Assembly: GCF_900102015.1 (NCBI RefSeq) | Contig: NZ_FNAT01000006.1 | Coordinates: forward strand, 1 to 64,000 | Source: Limimaricola pyoseonensis | GTDB lineage: Bacteria; Pseudomonadota; Alphaproteobacteria; Rhodobacterales; Rhodobacteraceae | DNA length: 64,000 bases | Reading direction: 5' to 3' | Shown here: in pieces, positions 25,583 through 35,232 of the stretch | Position numbering within the stretch: the stretch's first letter is position 1 | How the letters are laid out: every line of letters starts with the position of its first letter | The notes under the pieces: generated by a model | Seen by the model: only the letters and a program-made list of their open reading frames with translations | The model's database searches: none | What the model was told of the DNA's origin: nothing | Program-made: the position numbers and the translations under genes

Positions 25583-27112
25583 ATGAGCTACGACAAGCTG
25601 ATCGAGGTGAGCGGCCGGGTGAACGACCTGCTCAACGCGGGGTCGATCCTGTCCTGGGACGCGCGGACGATGATGCCGAAGGGCGGCAGCGAGACCCGCT
25701 CCAAGCAGCTCGCGACGCTCGCCGTGGCGGCACGCGACCTGCTGTGTTCCGACGAGATGAAGCGCGCCCTCGACGGCGCAGAGGCCGAGGTGAAGGGCAG
25801 GGCGGAGGACTCGCCCGAGCGCCGGATCGTCGCCCAGGTGCGCGAGGCGATCGACTATCACGAGCGCATCCCCTCGGAGCTGCTGCGCCGCAAGACCGAG
25901 CTCGGCTCGGCCGGCCACGACATCTGGGCAGAAGCGCGGGAGAAGGCGGATTTCTCGATCTTCGCGCCGGCGCTGAAGACCATGGTGGAGATCAGCCGCG
26001 AGATGGCCGAGGCGATCGGCTACGAGGAGCACCCCTACGACGCGCTGATGTACCGCTTCGAGCCGGGTACCACCACGGCCCAGCTCAGGACGCTGTTCTC
26101 GCGGCTGCGCGAGGGGATGCTGCCCTTGGTGCGCGCCATCGCCGAGGCCGAGCAGCCGCGCTCGGACTTCCTCTACCGCAACTACCCGGTCGAGGCGCAG
26201 ATGGGCTTCGCGCTGAAGATGGCCGAACGGATCGGCTACGACCTCGACCGCGGCCGGCTCGACACCACGGTGCACCCGTTCGAGATCAGCTTCACCCGCA
26301 ACGACGTGCGGATCACCACGCGGGTCAACCCCGCCTACATGCCGATGTCGCTGTTCGGCGCGCTGCACGAGGCCGGCCACGCGATGTACGAGCAGGGCGC
26401 CGACCCGGCCTATGTGCGCACGCCGCTCGCCACCGACCTAGTCGGGCTCTACGCGGTCTCGGGCGTCAGCTTCGGCGCGCATGAGAGCCAGTCGCGGCTC
26501 TGGGAGAACCATGTCGGCCGCAGCCGCGCCTTCTGGGAGAACCATTTCGGCGAGATCCGCGCCGCCTATCCGGGCACGCTCGACGACGTGTCGGCGACCG
26601 AGTTCTACCGCGCGATCAACCGCTCGCGCCCGAGCCTGATCCGGGTCGAGGCGGACGAGCTGACCTACGACTTCCACATCATGCTGCGGGTCGAGCTGGA
26701 GAGCCGGCTGATCGATGGCAGCCTCTCGGTCGAGGACCTGCCAGAGGCCTGGAACGCTGGCATGAAGGACTATCTCGGCATCGAGGTGCCGGACGACGCG
26801 CAGGGCGTGCTGCAGGACGTGCACTGGTCCTCGGGCCAGATCGGCACCTTCTGCAACTACACCATCGGCAACATCATGGCCGCGCAGCTCTTCGAGACGG
26901 CGGTGACGGCGGATCCGGGCATCCGAACCGCGCTGGACGGTGCCGATTACGCGCCGCTCAGGGGCTGGCTGAACCAGCATGTCGCCCGCCACGGCCGCCG
27001 CTACTCGCGCGACGAGCTGCTGGTCAACGCCACCGGCCGGGCGCTCGATCCGGAGCCGTATCTGCGGCACCTGACGTCCAAGTATTCCGAGATCTACGGC
27101 CTCGCGGCCTGA
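25583..27112 (+). CDS. M32-family metallocarboxypeptidase (Taq type)
   Basis: 509 residues, the normal length for thermostable carboxypeptidase Taq-like enzymes. The zinc motif HEAGH (H262, E263, H266) is followed by the family's [21 protein letters not shown] and further on [16 protein letters not shown]. It removes C-terminal residues from peptides in the cytosol. First gene of the rightward operon; only a weak GGA ribosome site precedes the ATG. Its place beside a Dpp-like transporter suggests that the imported compound is a peptide or an N-acyl amino acid. Confidence 0.93.
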   Translation: MSYDKLIEVSGRVNDLLNAGSILSWDARTMMPKGGSETRSKQLATLAVAARDLLCSDEMKRALDGAEAEVKGRAEDSPERRIVAQVREAIDYHERIPSELLRRKTELGSAGHDIWAEAREKADFSIFAPALKTMVEISREMAEAIGYEEHPYDALMYRFEPGTTTAQLRTLFSRLREGMLPLVRAIAEAEQPRSDFLYRNYPVEAQMGFALKMAERIGYDLDRGRLDTTVHPFEISFTRNDVRITTRVNPAYMPMSLFGALHEAGHAMYEQGADPAYVRTPLATDLVGLYAVSGVSFGAHESQSRLWENHVGRSRAFWENHFGEIRAAYPGTLDDVSATEFYRAINRSRPSLIRVEADELTYDFHIMLRVELESRLIDGSLSVEDLPEAWNAGMKDYLGIEVPDDAQGVLQDVHWSSGQIGTFCNYTIGNIMAAQLFETAVTADPGIRTALDGADYAPLRGWLNQHVARHGRRYSRDELLVNATGRALDPEPYLRHLTSKYSEIYGLAA

Positions 27113-27131
27113 CCCGGGGGAGGAGGAACCC

Positions 27132-28334
27132 ATGACCACACCGAACGCCCACAGGCTTGCCGCGCGGGTGAAGCTGTCCGAGGCGCACCTGATCACCCGG
27201 ATGCTGAACATCGCCGACGGCCTCGACGACGTGATCAAGTTGGGTCGGGGCGACCCGGATCTCGACACGCCGGCGCATATCGTCGAGGCGGGCCGGCAGG
27301 CGCTATCGGACGGGGCGACGCATTACACCCATCCCGCCGGGATCGCGCCGCTGCGCGAGGCGATCGCGGCGCAGATCCGCGAGCATGGCGGCGCCGACTA
27401 CGCCGCCGACGAGATCCTGGTGACGCCGGGCGGGCAGCACGGGATGTTCGTGATCGCGCTGAGCCTGCTCGATCCGGGCGACGAGATCATCGTGCCATGC
27501 CCCGGCTACAACCCCTACCAGCAGGCGGCCGAGCTGTCGGAGGCGAAGGTGGTCAAGGTGCCGATGGGGATGGAGACGAACTTCACCCTCACCGCCGAGA
27601 TGATCCGGCCGCACATCACCGCGCGCTCGAAGATCCTGGTGCTGATCAACCCCAACAACCCGACCGGCACGGTCACCGCGCCCGAGGAGGTGGTGAAGAT
27701 CGCCGAGCTGGCCCGCGAGCACGACCTGATCGTGATCTCGGACGAGATCTACGCCCAACTGACCTTCGGCAACCACCGGGTGCAGCCGGTCGCGGCCCTG
27801 CCGGGCATGCGCGACCGCACGATCACGCTCTCGGGCTTCTCCAAGGCCTACGCGATGACCGGCTGGCGCATCGGCTACCTCGCCGGGCCGCGCGACCTGA
27901 TCACGCCGATGACCGAGATCAACCACGCCTTCGCCATCTCGGTCGCCGGGGTGAGCCAGCACGCGGCGCTTGCCGCTGCCACCGGTCCGCAGGACTGTGT
28001 CGCCGAGATGCGCGGGACCTACGACGCGCGGCGCCGCGCGATCTGCGCCGGGCTCGACGCCATCGGCATGCGCTATGCCGAGCCGCAGGGCGGCTTCTAC
28101 GTCTACGCCGACGTCGCCTCGCTGAAGCTCGGGATCGGCGCCGGGGCGTTCTGCGAGCGGCTTTTGGCCGAGGGCCGGGTGATGATGTACCCGGGCACGA
28201 TCTATGGCGATCACACGGACGATTTCGTCCGCATGTCGATGACCCAGCCGGTTCCCCGCATCGAGGAGGCGATGGCCCGCATGGCCGCCGTCGTCGCCGC
28301 GATCCGCGAGGAGCGGACCGCCCCCGCCGTCTGA
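27132..28334 (+). CDS. PLP-dependent class I/II aminotransferase, paralogue 2
   Basis: 400 residues, fold type I, with GRGDPDLDTPAHI, NPNNPTGTV, SDEIYAQL, the lysine K238 in SGFSKAYAMTGWRIGY and a C-terminal R in FVRMSMTQP. It is closely related to the enzyme at 18973-20154 over its whole length, with some differences in the substrate-facing N-terminal segment. A strong ribosome site (GGAGGAGG) precedes the ATG, 19 bases after the carboxypeptidase gene. The substrate is unknown. Confidence 0.88.
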   Translation: MTTPNAHRLAARVKLSEAHLITRMLNIADGLDDVIKLGRGDPDLDTPAHIVEAGRQALSDGATHYTHPAGIAPLREAIAAQIREHGGADYAADEILVTPGGQHGMFVIALSLLDPGDEIIVPCPGYNPYQQAAELSEAKVVKVPMGMETNFTLTAEMIRPHITARSKILVLINPNNPTGTVTAPEEVVKIAELAREHDLIVISDEIYAQLTFGNHRVQPVAALPGMRDRTITLSGFSKAYAMTGWRIGYLAGPRDLITPMTEINHAFAISVAGVSQHAALAAATGPQDCVAEMRGTYDARRRAICAGLDAIGMRYAEPQGGFYVYADVASLKLGIGAGAFCERLLAEGRVMMYPGTIYGDHTDDFVRMSMTQPVPRIEEAMARMAAVVAAIREERTAPAV

Positions 28335-28355
28335 CAGGGAAAGAGAAGACCACAC

Positions 28356-28847
28356 ATGGACAAGAAATCCGACAATCCGAACGTGAAGGGCATCAAGCAC
28401 ATGGCCTTCGCCGTGAGCGATGCCGCGCAGGCGCTCGAGGCTTATGCGCGCTACCTGCACGTCCCGTCCGACACCGAGATCGTGCATTTCCCGAAATCGG
28501 GCAACAAGGTCGCGCTCTTCCATCTCGGCGGGATCGAGTACCAGCTCTGCCAGTCGACCGAGCCGGACGGCCGCTTTGCGTCGTGGATCCGGGAGCGCGG
28601 CGCCGAGGGGCTGCATCACATCTGCTACGAGGTCGACGACATTGACGCGGCGCTGGCGCATGCGCAGGCGCAGGGCGCGGCGCTGCGCGAATGCAAGGCC
28701 TGCCGCAAGACCGGCAGCCACGCCCATCCCGAGGGCTGGGTGGCCTTCCTCGACAACGACGCGGGCGGCATCGAGATCGAGTTCATGCAGGTCTACACGC
28801 CCGCACAGCTGAAGGCCTACGAGGAATCCGGAGCGGAGGCGGTATGA
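28356..28847 (+). CDS. VOC-superfamily protein (glyoxalase / methylmalonyl-CoA epimerase-like)
   Basis: 163 residues in the vicinal-oxygen-chelate fold: two beta-alpha-beta modules, IKHMAFAVSDAAQALEAYAR with a first metal histidine and GLHHICYEVDDIDAAL with a second, then the acidic ligand in GGIEIEFMQV. The HHICYEVDDI block is typical of methylmalonyl-CoA epimerases. The insert with two close cysteines (ECKACRK) is unusual. Its stop overlaps the start of the next gene, and its role in the pathway is unknown. Confidence 0.75.
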   Translation: MDKKSDNPNVKGIKHMAFAVSDAAQALEAYARYLHVPSDTEIVHFPKSGNKVALFHLGGIEYQLCQSTEPDGRFASWIRERGAEGLHHICYEVDDIDAALAHAQAQGAALRECKACRKTGSHAHPEGWVAFLDNDAGGIEIEFMQVYTPAQLKAYEESGAEAV

Positions 28848-29842
28848 GCACGCAAGCCAACGAGAGCCTCACCGTCGGCACCGCCACCGCCGCCCCGGGC
28901 GAGATCGCCCGCGGCCATATCGAGGTCGGCGTGCTGGCCGGCGGCGTCGAGGTGAAGATCCCCGTCATCGTGGTGAACGGCGCCGAGGGCGGCCGGACCT
29001 TCTGGGTGAACGGCGCGATCCACGGCGACGAGCCCGAGGGGCCGCGCGCCTGCCACCTGGCGCTGGAGCGGATCGATCCCGCGCAGCTCAGCGGCGCGGT
29101 GGTGCTGGTGCCGGTGGTGAACCCGGTCGCCTTCTCGGCGATGGAGCGCGGCAACCCGCTCGACACCTTCACCTACGACATGAACCGCTGCTATCCGGGC
29201 AAGCCCGACGGCTATTTCACCGAGCGGGTCGCGCATGCGCACTGGACGGCGATGAACGGCGTCGCGGATCTCGAGATCTCGATCCATTCCGGCGGCGCGC
29301 ACAGCTTCCTCGACAAGGCGATCTTCTGCGACGAGCGGCCCGAGTCCGTCGAGCTGGCGAAGGCGATGGGCGAGGGGTGGGGCTGCATCATGTCCAACTT
29401 CTCCAAGACCGGCAGCCCGATGGCGATGCTGAACCAGAACGGCGCGGTGGGCATCACGGTCGAGCTGGGCGGCCGCTCGGCCACATCGCCCGAGAGGTTC
29501 CGCTGGGTGGCGGACGAGCTGGCCAAGTCGATCGTCAACATCTGCCGTCACTACGGGATGCTGCCCGGCGAGGCGCGCTATCCCGACCCCTGCACCAAGG
29601 GCGCGCAGCAGGCGCTTCTGGCGCCGGCCTCGGGGATCTTCCTGCCGGTCAAGGGCGTGGAGTTCCTGACCATGATGCGCAAGGGCGACCCGATCGCGCG
29701 GATCGTCGACGTCTGGGGCGACGAGGTCGGCACGATCGAGGCCCCGGCCGACGGGATGTTCTTCGGGCTGCGCGCCCTGCCCAACGTGCAGACCGGCGAC
29801 TGGTGCTGCTTCTTCAACATCGTGGAGGGTCACCGTGACTGA
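28844..29842 (+). CDS. Succinylglutamate desuccinylase/aspartoacylase-family (M14-like) deacylase
   Basis: 332 residues of the AstE/AspA family. Zinc and catalytic motifs are visible: NGAIHGDEPEGP (H and E ligands), YDMNRCYPG (substrate Arg), ISIHSGG (third ligand His) and VGITVELGGRS (catalytic Glu). A C-terminal biotinyl-like beta domain (PASGIFLPVKG to ADGMFFGLR) is typical of the subgroup. It probably releases an acyl group from an N-acyl amino acid or a similar amide. No signal peptide. It starts inside the VOC stop codon. Confidence 0.87.
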   Translation: MSTQANESLTVGTATAAPGEIARGHIEVGVLAGGVEVKIPVIVVNGAEGGRTFWVNGAIHGDEPEGPRACHLALERIDPAQLSGAVVLVPVVNPVAFSAMERGNPLDTFTYDMNRCYPGKPDGYFTERVAHAHWTAMNGVADLEISIHSGGAHSFLDKAIFCDERPESVELAKAMGEGWGCIMSNFSKTGSPMAMLNQNGAVGITVELGGRSATSPERFRWVADELAKSIVNICRHYGMLPGEARYPDPCTKGAQQALLAPASGIFLPVKGVEFLTMMRKGDPIARIVDVWGDEVGTIEAPADGMFFGLRALPNVQTGDWCCFFNIVEGHRD

Positions 29843-29875
29843 TCCGGGGCGGAGATCGCGGCCGGGAGCGGGCGG

Positions 29876-30787
29876 ATGAGCGGGGCCCGCGACCTGACGG
29901 GCTACGGGCAACGGCCGCCGGAGCTGCGCTGGCCGAACGGGGCCGGGCTGGCGCTGAACTTCGTGCTGAACGTCGAGGAGGGGTCCGAGTACTCGATCGG
30001 CGACGGCGACGGGAAGTCCGAGGGCGCGCTGCTCGAGGTGCGCGCGCCCCGGGTCCCCGCCGGCGCGCGCGACCTCGCCGCGGAAAGCATGTACGAGTAC
30101 GGGCAGCGCGTCGGCTTCTGGCGGCTGCACGAGCTCTTCACCTCGCGCGGGCTGCCGCTGACGATCTTTGCCGCCGCGCTGTCGCTGGAGCGCGCGCCAG
30201 AGGTGGCCGCGGCGATCGCCGACACCGACTGGGACCTCTGCGCCCATGGCTGGCGCTGGGTCGAGCACTACCACCTCGATCCGGACACCGAACGCGAGCA
30301 CATCGCGAGGGCGCATGACAGCATTACCCGCAGCGTCGGCCGGGCGCCACGCGGCTGGTACAGCCGCTACGCGCCCTCGACCCAGACCCGGCGGCTGGTG
30401 GTCGAGCATGGCGGCTATCTCTACGACAGCGACGCCTACAACGACGACCTGCCCTACTGGACCGAGGTCGAGGGCCAGCGTCATCTCGTCGTGCCCTACT
30501 CGATGGTCACCAACGACGCGAAGTTTCTGTCGGGCGACGTGTTCGGCGCGCGGGACTACGCGGGGTTCCTGATCGACAGCTTCGACGTGTTGCTGGCGGA
30601 ATCGCGGCGGGTGCCGCGGATCATGTCGGTGGGGCTGCATTCGCGGATCATCGGCCATCCGGGCCGCCTGGCGGGCCTGATGCGCTTCATGGACCACGTG
30701 GCGCGGCAGGAGGGTGTCTGGGTGGCGGGGCGCGAGGCCATCGCCGCGCACTGGGCCGACGTCACCTCCGCCGGGGCCGCCGCGTGA
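29876..30787 (+). CDS. puuE: PuuE-type allantoinase (polysaccharide-deacetylase fold)
   Basis: 303 residues of the NodB-fold family, closest by eye to PuuE. The segment LNFVLNVEEGSEYSI replaces the usual catalytic TDD motif, and CAHGWRWVEHY carries the two conserved histidines; RAPRGWYSRYAPS and GGYLYDSDAYNDDLPYW are strongly PuuE-like. PuuE hydrolyses allantoin to allantoate. It is the second, unrelated allantoinase candidate in the island, besides the cyclic amidohydrolase at 16185-17558. Its stop overlaps the ureidoglycolate lyase start. A related cyclic ureide is also possible. Confidence 0.82.
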   Translation: MSGARDLTGYGQRPPELRWPNGAGLALNFVLNVEEGSEYSIGDGDGKSEGALLEVRAPRVPAGARDLAAESMYEYGQRVGFWRLHELFTSRGLPLTIFAAALSLERAPEVAAAIADTDWDLCAHGWRWVEHYHLDPDTEREHIARAHDSITRSVGRAPRGWYSRYAPSTQTRRLVVEHGGYLYDSDAYNDDLPYWTEVEGQRHLVVPYSMVTNDAKFLSGDVFGARDYAGFLIDSFDVLLAESRRVPRIMSVGLHSRIIGHPGRLAGLMRFMDHVARQEGVWVAGREAIAAHWADVTSAGAAA

Positions 30788-31263
30788 CCGGGCGGCTGCT
30801 CAGGATCGAGCCGCCCGACGACGCGGCCTTCGCGCCCTTCGGGGAGTTCGTCGCGCCGCCCGCCCCCGGGCAGCGCCGGGCCTTCTACAGCGCCCATTTC
30901 GACCCGATCCCGTCGCAGGCCGCACCGGTGCTGCACGTCAACCGCGTCGCCCCGTCTGAGCTGCCGCTGACCTGCGACACGGTCGAGCGTCACCCGCGTG
31001 CGGCGCAATGCTTCCTGCCGCTCGACGTGGCGCGCTACGTGATCATGGTGATGCCCACCGACGCGGAGGGCGGGCCGAGCCGCGACGGCGCCCGCGCCTT
31101 TCTGGTGCCCGGCGACCGCGGCGTCGTCTTCCGGCCGATGGTATGGCACATGGGCGCGACCGTACTCGACCGCGAGGCCAGCTTCGCCGTGCTGATGTGG
31201 CGCGGCGGGCCGCAGCCCGACGACCAGTTCCGGACCATCCCCCCCATCATCATGACCGGCTGA
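30784..31263 (+). CDS. allA: Ureidoglycolate lyase family protein (AllA-like)
   Basis: 159 residues of the cupin-fold AllA family. ITCDTVERHPRAAQCFLPL, here read as TCDTVERHPRAAQCFLPLD, and VFRPMVWHMGATVL are the characteristic blocks, the latter with the conserved histidine. AllA splits ureidoglycolate into glyoxylate and urea. It is coupled to puuE by an ATGA overlap. No allantoate-to-ureidoglycolate enzyme of certain identity and no urease lies in the window, so an intact allantoin route cannot be shown here. A dedicated lyase for another ureido acid is an alternative. Confidence 0.83.
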   Translation: MTGRLLRIEPPDDAAFAPFGEFVAPPAPGQRRAFYSAHFDPIPSQAAPVLHVNRVAPSELPLTCDTVERHPRAAQCFLPLDVARYVIMVMPTDAEGGPSRDGARAFLVPGDRGVVFRPMVWHMGATVLDREASFAVLMWRGGPQPDDQFRTIPPIIMTG

Positions 31264-31287
31264 GGCCGGCCAGCGCGAGGACATGAC

Positions 31288-32193
31288 ATGACCGGCAAGA
31301 CCATCGAGCTCTTCGTGCCCGCCATTACGCCGTTCCGGGCCGACCTGTCGCTCGATACCGCGCGGCTGGTGGACCAGTGCCGCTGGCTGCTGGATCAGGG
31401 CGCGCACGGGCTGGCGCCGTTCGGCACCACCAGCGAGGCGAACTCGCTGACGCTCGGGGAGCGGCGCGAAGGCCTGGAGGCCCTGGTCGCCGCCGGGATC
31501 GCGCCGGACCGGATCATCCCGGGGACCGGCTGCTGCGCTACGGACGACACCGCGCAGCTGTCGCGCCACGCCGCGCAGCTTGGTTGCCGGGGCGTGCTGA
31601 TGCTGCCGCCCTTCTACTACAAGGGCGTCGGCGAGGCGGGGCTGCACGCGGCCTTTGCCCGGACCATCGAGGCCTGCGGGCCGAACGTGCCGGCGATCTA
31701 TCTCTACCACATCCCGCAGATGAGCGGCGTCCCGATCACGCTGGGGCTGATCGAGCGGCTGCGCGCCAGTTTCGGCGACCGGATCGCCGGGCTGAAGGAC
31801 AGCTCGGGCGACTGGGACAACACCGCCGCGGTAATCGCCGCCTTTCCCGAGCTCGACGTCTATTCCGCCTCGGAGTCGATGATCCCGAACAACGCCGCGG
31901 CGGGCGGCGCCGGCTGCATCAGCGCCAGCTCGAACGTCAATCCCGGCGGCATCCGCCGGCTGATCGACGGGCTGGGCACGGAGGCCGAAGCGGCGGCACA
32001 CGCGCAGGTCTCGGAGGTCCGGAAGCTGTTCGAGGGGCTGCCGCTGATCCCGGCGATCAAGGCCGCCGTGGTGCAGCGCCGGGACGACCCGGCCTATGCG
32101 CGGGTCCGGCCGCCGCTGGTCGAGACGACGGCAGGGCACGCGACGGCGATCTCGGCGGCCGTTCGACTGTCGCGATCGCCGGTCGCGGCCTGA
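31288..32193 (+). CDS. Dihydrodipicolinate synthase/N-acetylneuraminate lyase family aldolase
   Basis: 301 residues of the DapA/NanA TIM-barrel family. The Schiff-base lysine is in AGLKDSSGDW, the conserved tyrosine in IYLYHIPQMSGV, and the 2-oxo-acid-binding loop reads GTTSEAN, a variant of the common GTTGE. Members cleave or form a C-C bond next to pyruvate. Since it lies in a catabolic operon without lysine-biosynthesis genes, a lyase acting on a 2-keto-3-deoxy sugar acid or similar compound is more likely than DapA. The stop overlaps the next start (TGATG). Confidence 0.85.
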   Translation: MTGKTIELFVPAITPFRADLSLDTARLVDQCRWLLDQGAHGLAPFGTTSEANSLTLGERREGLEALVAAGIAPDRIIPGTGCCATDDTAQLSRHAAQLGCRGVLMLPPFYYKGVGEAGLHAAFARTIEACGPNVPAIYLYHIPQMSGVPITLGLIERLRASFGDRIAGLKDSSGDWDNTAAVIAAFPELDVYSASESMIPNNAAAGGAGCISASSNVNPGGIRRLIDGLGTEAEAAAHAQVSEVRKLFEGLPLIPAIKAAVVQRRDDPAYARVRPPLVETTAGHATAISAAVRLSRSPVAA

Positions 32194-33095
32194 TGGCCGG
32201 CCCGGTCGTCATCACCGGCGCGGGCGGTTTCGTCTGCTCGGCCATGGCCCGCGCGCTGGCCGACGCGGGATACGAGGTGGTGGCGATCGACCGCAGCTTC
32301 GACGCGGAGGCGCGCGCGGCGCTGACGGGGATCGAGACGATCGAGGCAGACCTGCTGTCCGGGGGCGGGCTGCCGGAGGGTCTGAGCCCGGGTGCGGTCA
32401 TTCACGGCGCGGCGATCACCGCAGCCCCGGCCGAGGCCGGCATGACGCCGGCGCGTCATCTCGCGGCGAACACCGGCCTGCTGACCGCGATGCTCGACTG
32501 GGCGCAGCGTGCCGGGGCCGACCGCTTCCTCTTCCTCAGTTCCACCGGCATCTTCACCGGTGAAGACGGGCAGGGCGCGGCGCGGCTGACCGAGGACCTC
32601 CCGGCGACCGGCTGTTCGCCCTACGCCGCGGCCAAGCGGGCGGGAGAGATCCTCGTCCGCGCGGCCGACGCGGACGATTTCGCCACGCTCTCGCTGCGGC
32701 TGGGCAACATCTTCGGCCCGGGCGAGCGGGCGCGGCCCTCGCGCCCCGGCCTGAGCCTGCCGCACCGCCTGCGCCGGGAGGCGGCGGCCGGCCCGGTCCG
32801 GTCCGGCCATGCGCGGGCCGAGCGGGAATGGAGCTGGTTGCCCGATCTCGCGCGAAAGATGCCGGCGCTGCTGGCGGCGATGCCCTATCTCGAGCCGGGC
32901 GTGCTGCATCCCGGCGCCCCTCCGGTGCTGGCGGATCGCGAGATGGCGCGGCTGGTCACGGGGCGTGAGGTCGCCCTGCCCGATGGCGGCGAGGCGCCGC
33001 GCCCGCCGATGGCCTCGATCCGCCGCTCGCCCTTCGACGCCGTCGACTGGACACCGGTGGCGGACGGGCTGCGGCAGCTGGGGCTGCTGGCATGA
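32193..33095 (+). CDS. NAD-dependent epimerase/dehydratase (extended SDR)
   Basis: 300 residues. The Rossmann motif GAGGFVCS sits at the N-terminus, SSTG in LFLSSTGIFTG and YAAAK form the catalytic Ser-Tyr-Lys set, and LSLRLGNIFGPGER is the usual C-terminal block. It probably acts on a sugar or sugar-acid derivative. It lies between the aldolase and two Gfo/Idh oxidoreductases, all joined by overlapping start and stop codons. Confidence 0.85.
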   Translation: MAGPVVITGAGGFVCSAMARALADAGYEVVAIDRSFDAEARAALTGIETIEADLLSGGGLPEGLSPGAVIHGAAITAAPAEAGMTPARHLAANTGLLTAMLDWAQRAGADRFLFLSSTGIFTGEDGQGAARLTEDLPATGCSPYAAAKRAGEILVRAADADDFATLSLRLGNIFGPGERARPSRPGLSLPHRLRREAAAGPVRSGHARAEREWSWLPDLARKMPALLAAMPYLEPGVLHPGAPPVLADREMARLVTGREVALPDGGEAPRPPMASIRRSPFDAVDWTPVADGLRQLGLLA

Positions 33096-34135
33096 CGGCG
33101 CCGCTCCGCCTCGTGGTGATCGGCCTGGGCGCGCGCGCGCGCACATGGCTGAAGGTGATCGCCGCCCGCGACGACGCGACGGTGGTCGGCTTGGCCGATC
33201 CCGATGCGGGAGCCCGCGCTTTGGCGCGAGAGGTCTTCCCAAGTGCCGAGACCGCCCCCGATGCCGCGGCGCTGCTGCGCCGGGTCGAGGCCGACGCGGC
33301 GTTGCTGGTGACGCCGCCGGGACGCCGCGAGGCCCAGATCGAGGCCTGCCTCGAGCACGGTCTCGACATCCTCGCCGAGAAGCCGCTGGCCGACGACGTG
33401 GCGCTGGCCGCGCGCTATGTCGCGCAGGCCGAGGCGGCGGGACGGACGCTGCTGGTGGGCCTGAACTTTCGCTACCTGCCGGTGACGATCGCCTATCGCG
33501 ACGCGCTGCAGCGCGGCCTCGTGGGCCGGGCCGAGTTCGCCCGCTTCACCTACGAGCGCTGGCGCGACGGCAAGCTGTCGCATCTCAACAAGTATCCGTT
33601 GAGCATGCCCCACCCGATGCTGTGGGAGCAGTCGATCCACCATTTCGACCTGATGCGCCACGTCTACGGCGTCGAGCCGGAACGGATCGACGCGCGCTGC
33701 TTCAACCCGAGCTGGTCGATGTATCGCGGTGCCGCCAACGTCTTTGCGCTGATCGAGTTCGCGGGCGGGATGCAGCTTTCCTACCAGGGGACATGGGCCG
33801 GCGGAGTCGACCGGCTGGATTTCGAATGGCGCAGCGACTGCAGCGAGGGCGTGCTGATCCAGCGCGACATGTTCGGCGAGCTGGTCGCCGCGCGGCGCGC
33901 GGAACGGGACTTCCGCCCGCTGCCGCTGGCGCCGCACGAGCCCTGGATCACCGACGCGGCGGGGCTTCTGGACATGGCCATCGGCGCCTTCGCCGGGCGC
34001 GGCCCGGTGCAGTGCACCGGCCGCGACCACCTTCATTCGCTGATGATGCTCGAGGCCTGCATCCGCTCGTCCGAGCGCGGCGGGCCGGTGGAGATGGAGG
34101 AGGTCCGCGCGGCGCTGCGGACCGCACCGCAATGA
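33092..34135 (+). CDS. Gfo/Idh/MocA-family oxidoreductase, first
   Basis: 347 residues. The N-terminal dinucleotide fold starts VVIGLGARARTWL; the family EKPLADD motif (catalytic Lys after ILAEKPL) and a C-terminal alpha/beta domain follow, with SIHHFDLMRHVYG supplying the conserved His. It should oxidise or reduce a polyol, sugar or inositol-type substrate with NAD(P). Overlaps the epimerase stop by ATGA. Confidence 0.88.
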   Translation: MTAPLRLVVIGLGARARTWLKVIAARDDATVVGLADPDAGARALAREVFPSAETAPDAAALLRRVEADAALLVTPPGRREAQIEACLEHGLDILAEKPLADDVALAARYVAQAEAAGRTLLVGLNFRYLPVTIAYRDALQRGLVGRAEFARFTYERWRDGKLSHLNKYPLSMPHPMLWEQSIHHFDLMRHVYGVEPERIDARCFNPSWSMYRGAANVFALIEFAGGMQLSYQGTWAGGVDRLDFEWRSDCSEGVLIQRDMFGELVAARRAERDFRPLPLAPHEPWITDAAGLLDMAIGAFAGRGPVQCTGRDHLHSLMMLEACIRSSERGGPVEMEEVRAALRTAPQ

Positions 34136-34149
34136 CAGGAGGGAACGAC

Positions 34150-35232
34150 ATGATCAGGACCGGCATCATCGGCGCGAGCTTCGCGCGCGACGCCTATCTT
34201 CCGGCGCTCGCGCATATCGAGGGGGCGCAGGCCGTCGCGCTGGCCTCGGGCCGGATCGAGAGCGCCCGCGCGGCGGCCGAACCGCATGGCATCGACCGGG
34301 TCTACGACGACTGGGAGGCGATGCTCGAGGAGACCGAGCTGGACCTGGTCTGCATCGCCACGCCGACGGCGATGCACGCGCCCATGGTCAAGGCCGCGCT
34401 GGTGCGCGGCGCCCACGTGCTGTGCGAGAAGCCGACCGCGATGGACGCCACCGAGGCGCGGCAGATGCTCGACGCCGCCCGCGCGGCCGGGCGGCTGCAC
34501 ATGATCGACCACGAGCTGCGCTTCAACCCGAACCGCGCCCGCATCGCCGAGCTGATCGCGGGCGGCGAGCTGGGCGAGATCCGGCACGTCAACATCACCA
34601 ATATCGGCGCCTCCTGGAACGACCCCGCGTCGCGCCGCAAGGGCGACTGGTGGTCGGACCGCGCCATGGGCGGCGGCCGGCTCGGGGCCAACGGCTCGCA
34701 CCAGGTCGACATGCTGCGCTGGTGGCTCGGCGAGCCCGCGGCGGTGATGGGACAGGCGCTGACCATGGTGCCGGACCGGGTGGACCCCGACACCGGCGAG
34801 GCCTGGACCGCCACCGCCGACGACCTGTCGCATTTCACGTTGGAGATGCAATCCGGCGCGCTGGCGCAGGTCTTCATGTCAGGCGTCGCTGCCGCGAACA
34901 TGGGCAACGAGACGCAGATCTTCGGCGCGAAGGGCAGCATCATTCTGTCGAACTCGGACGAGCGGCTCTATTTCGCCAAGGGCAGGAACGGTTTCGAGGA
35001 AATCACCGCAGAGGATCCCGATGCCCGTCTGCCGGGGCTGAACAAGGGGATCTGGAACGTCTCGGTGCTCGGCGCGCTGCGCGAGCTGACCTCGGCCATC
35101 GCCGAGGGACGCGAACTGGCGCGCGGCGCGACCTTCGTCGACGGTCTGCGCAACCAGATGGTCCTCGACGCGGTCTGGGCCTCGACCGAGCGGCGCGCCT
35201 GGGTCGATCTCGACATGGGGCAGGCGACGTGA
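34150..35232 (+). CDS. Gfo/Idh/MocA-family oxidoreductase, second
   Basis: 360 residues from the ATG at 34150, which has AGGAGGGAA 5 bases upstream. GIIGASFARDAYLPAL begins the nucleotide-binding fold, VLCEKPTAMD holds the conserved lysine and GANGSHQVDMLRWW the family aspartate/histidine block. It is only distantly related to the preceding gene, so this is not a recent tandem duplication. It probably catalyses a separate redox step in the same pathway. Confidence 0.88.
   Translation: MIRTGIIGASFARDAYLPALAHIEGAQAVALASGRIESARAAAEPHGIDRVYDDWEAMLEETELDLVCIATPTAMHAPMVKAALVRGAHVLCEKPTAMDATEARQMLDAARAAGRLHMIDHELRFNPNRARIAELIAGGELGEIRHVNITNIGASWNDPASRRKGDWWSDRAMGGGRLGANGSHQVDMLRWWLGEPAAVMGQALTMVPDRVDPDTGEAWTATADDLSHFTLEMQSGALAQVFMSGVAAANMGNETQIFGAKGSIILSNSDERLYFAKGRNGFEEITAEDPDARLPGLNKGIWNVSVLGALRELTSAIAEGRELARGATFVDGLRNQMVLDAVWASTERRAWVDLDMGQAT

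Noticed and set aside
31288-32193. Aldolase as lysine-biosynthetic DapA
   Set aside because: The operon context is catabolic and the substrate loop is GTTSE rather than the common GTTGE; only the family level can be supported.
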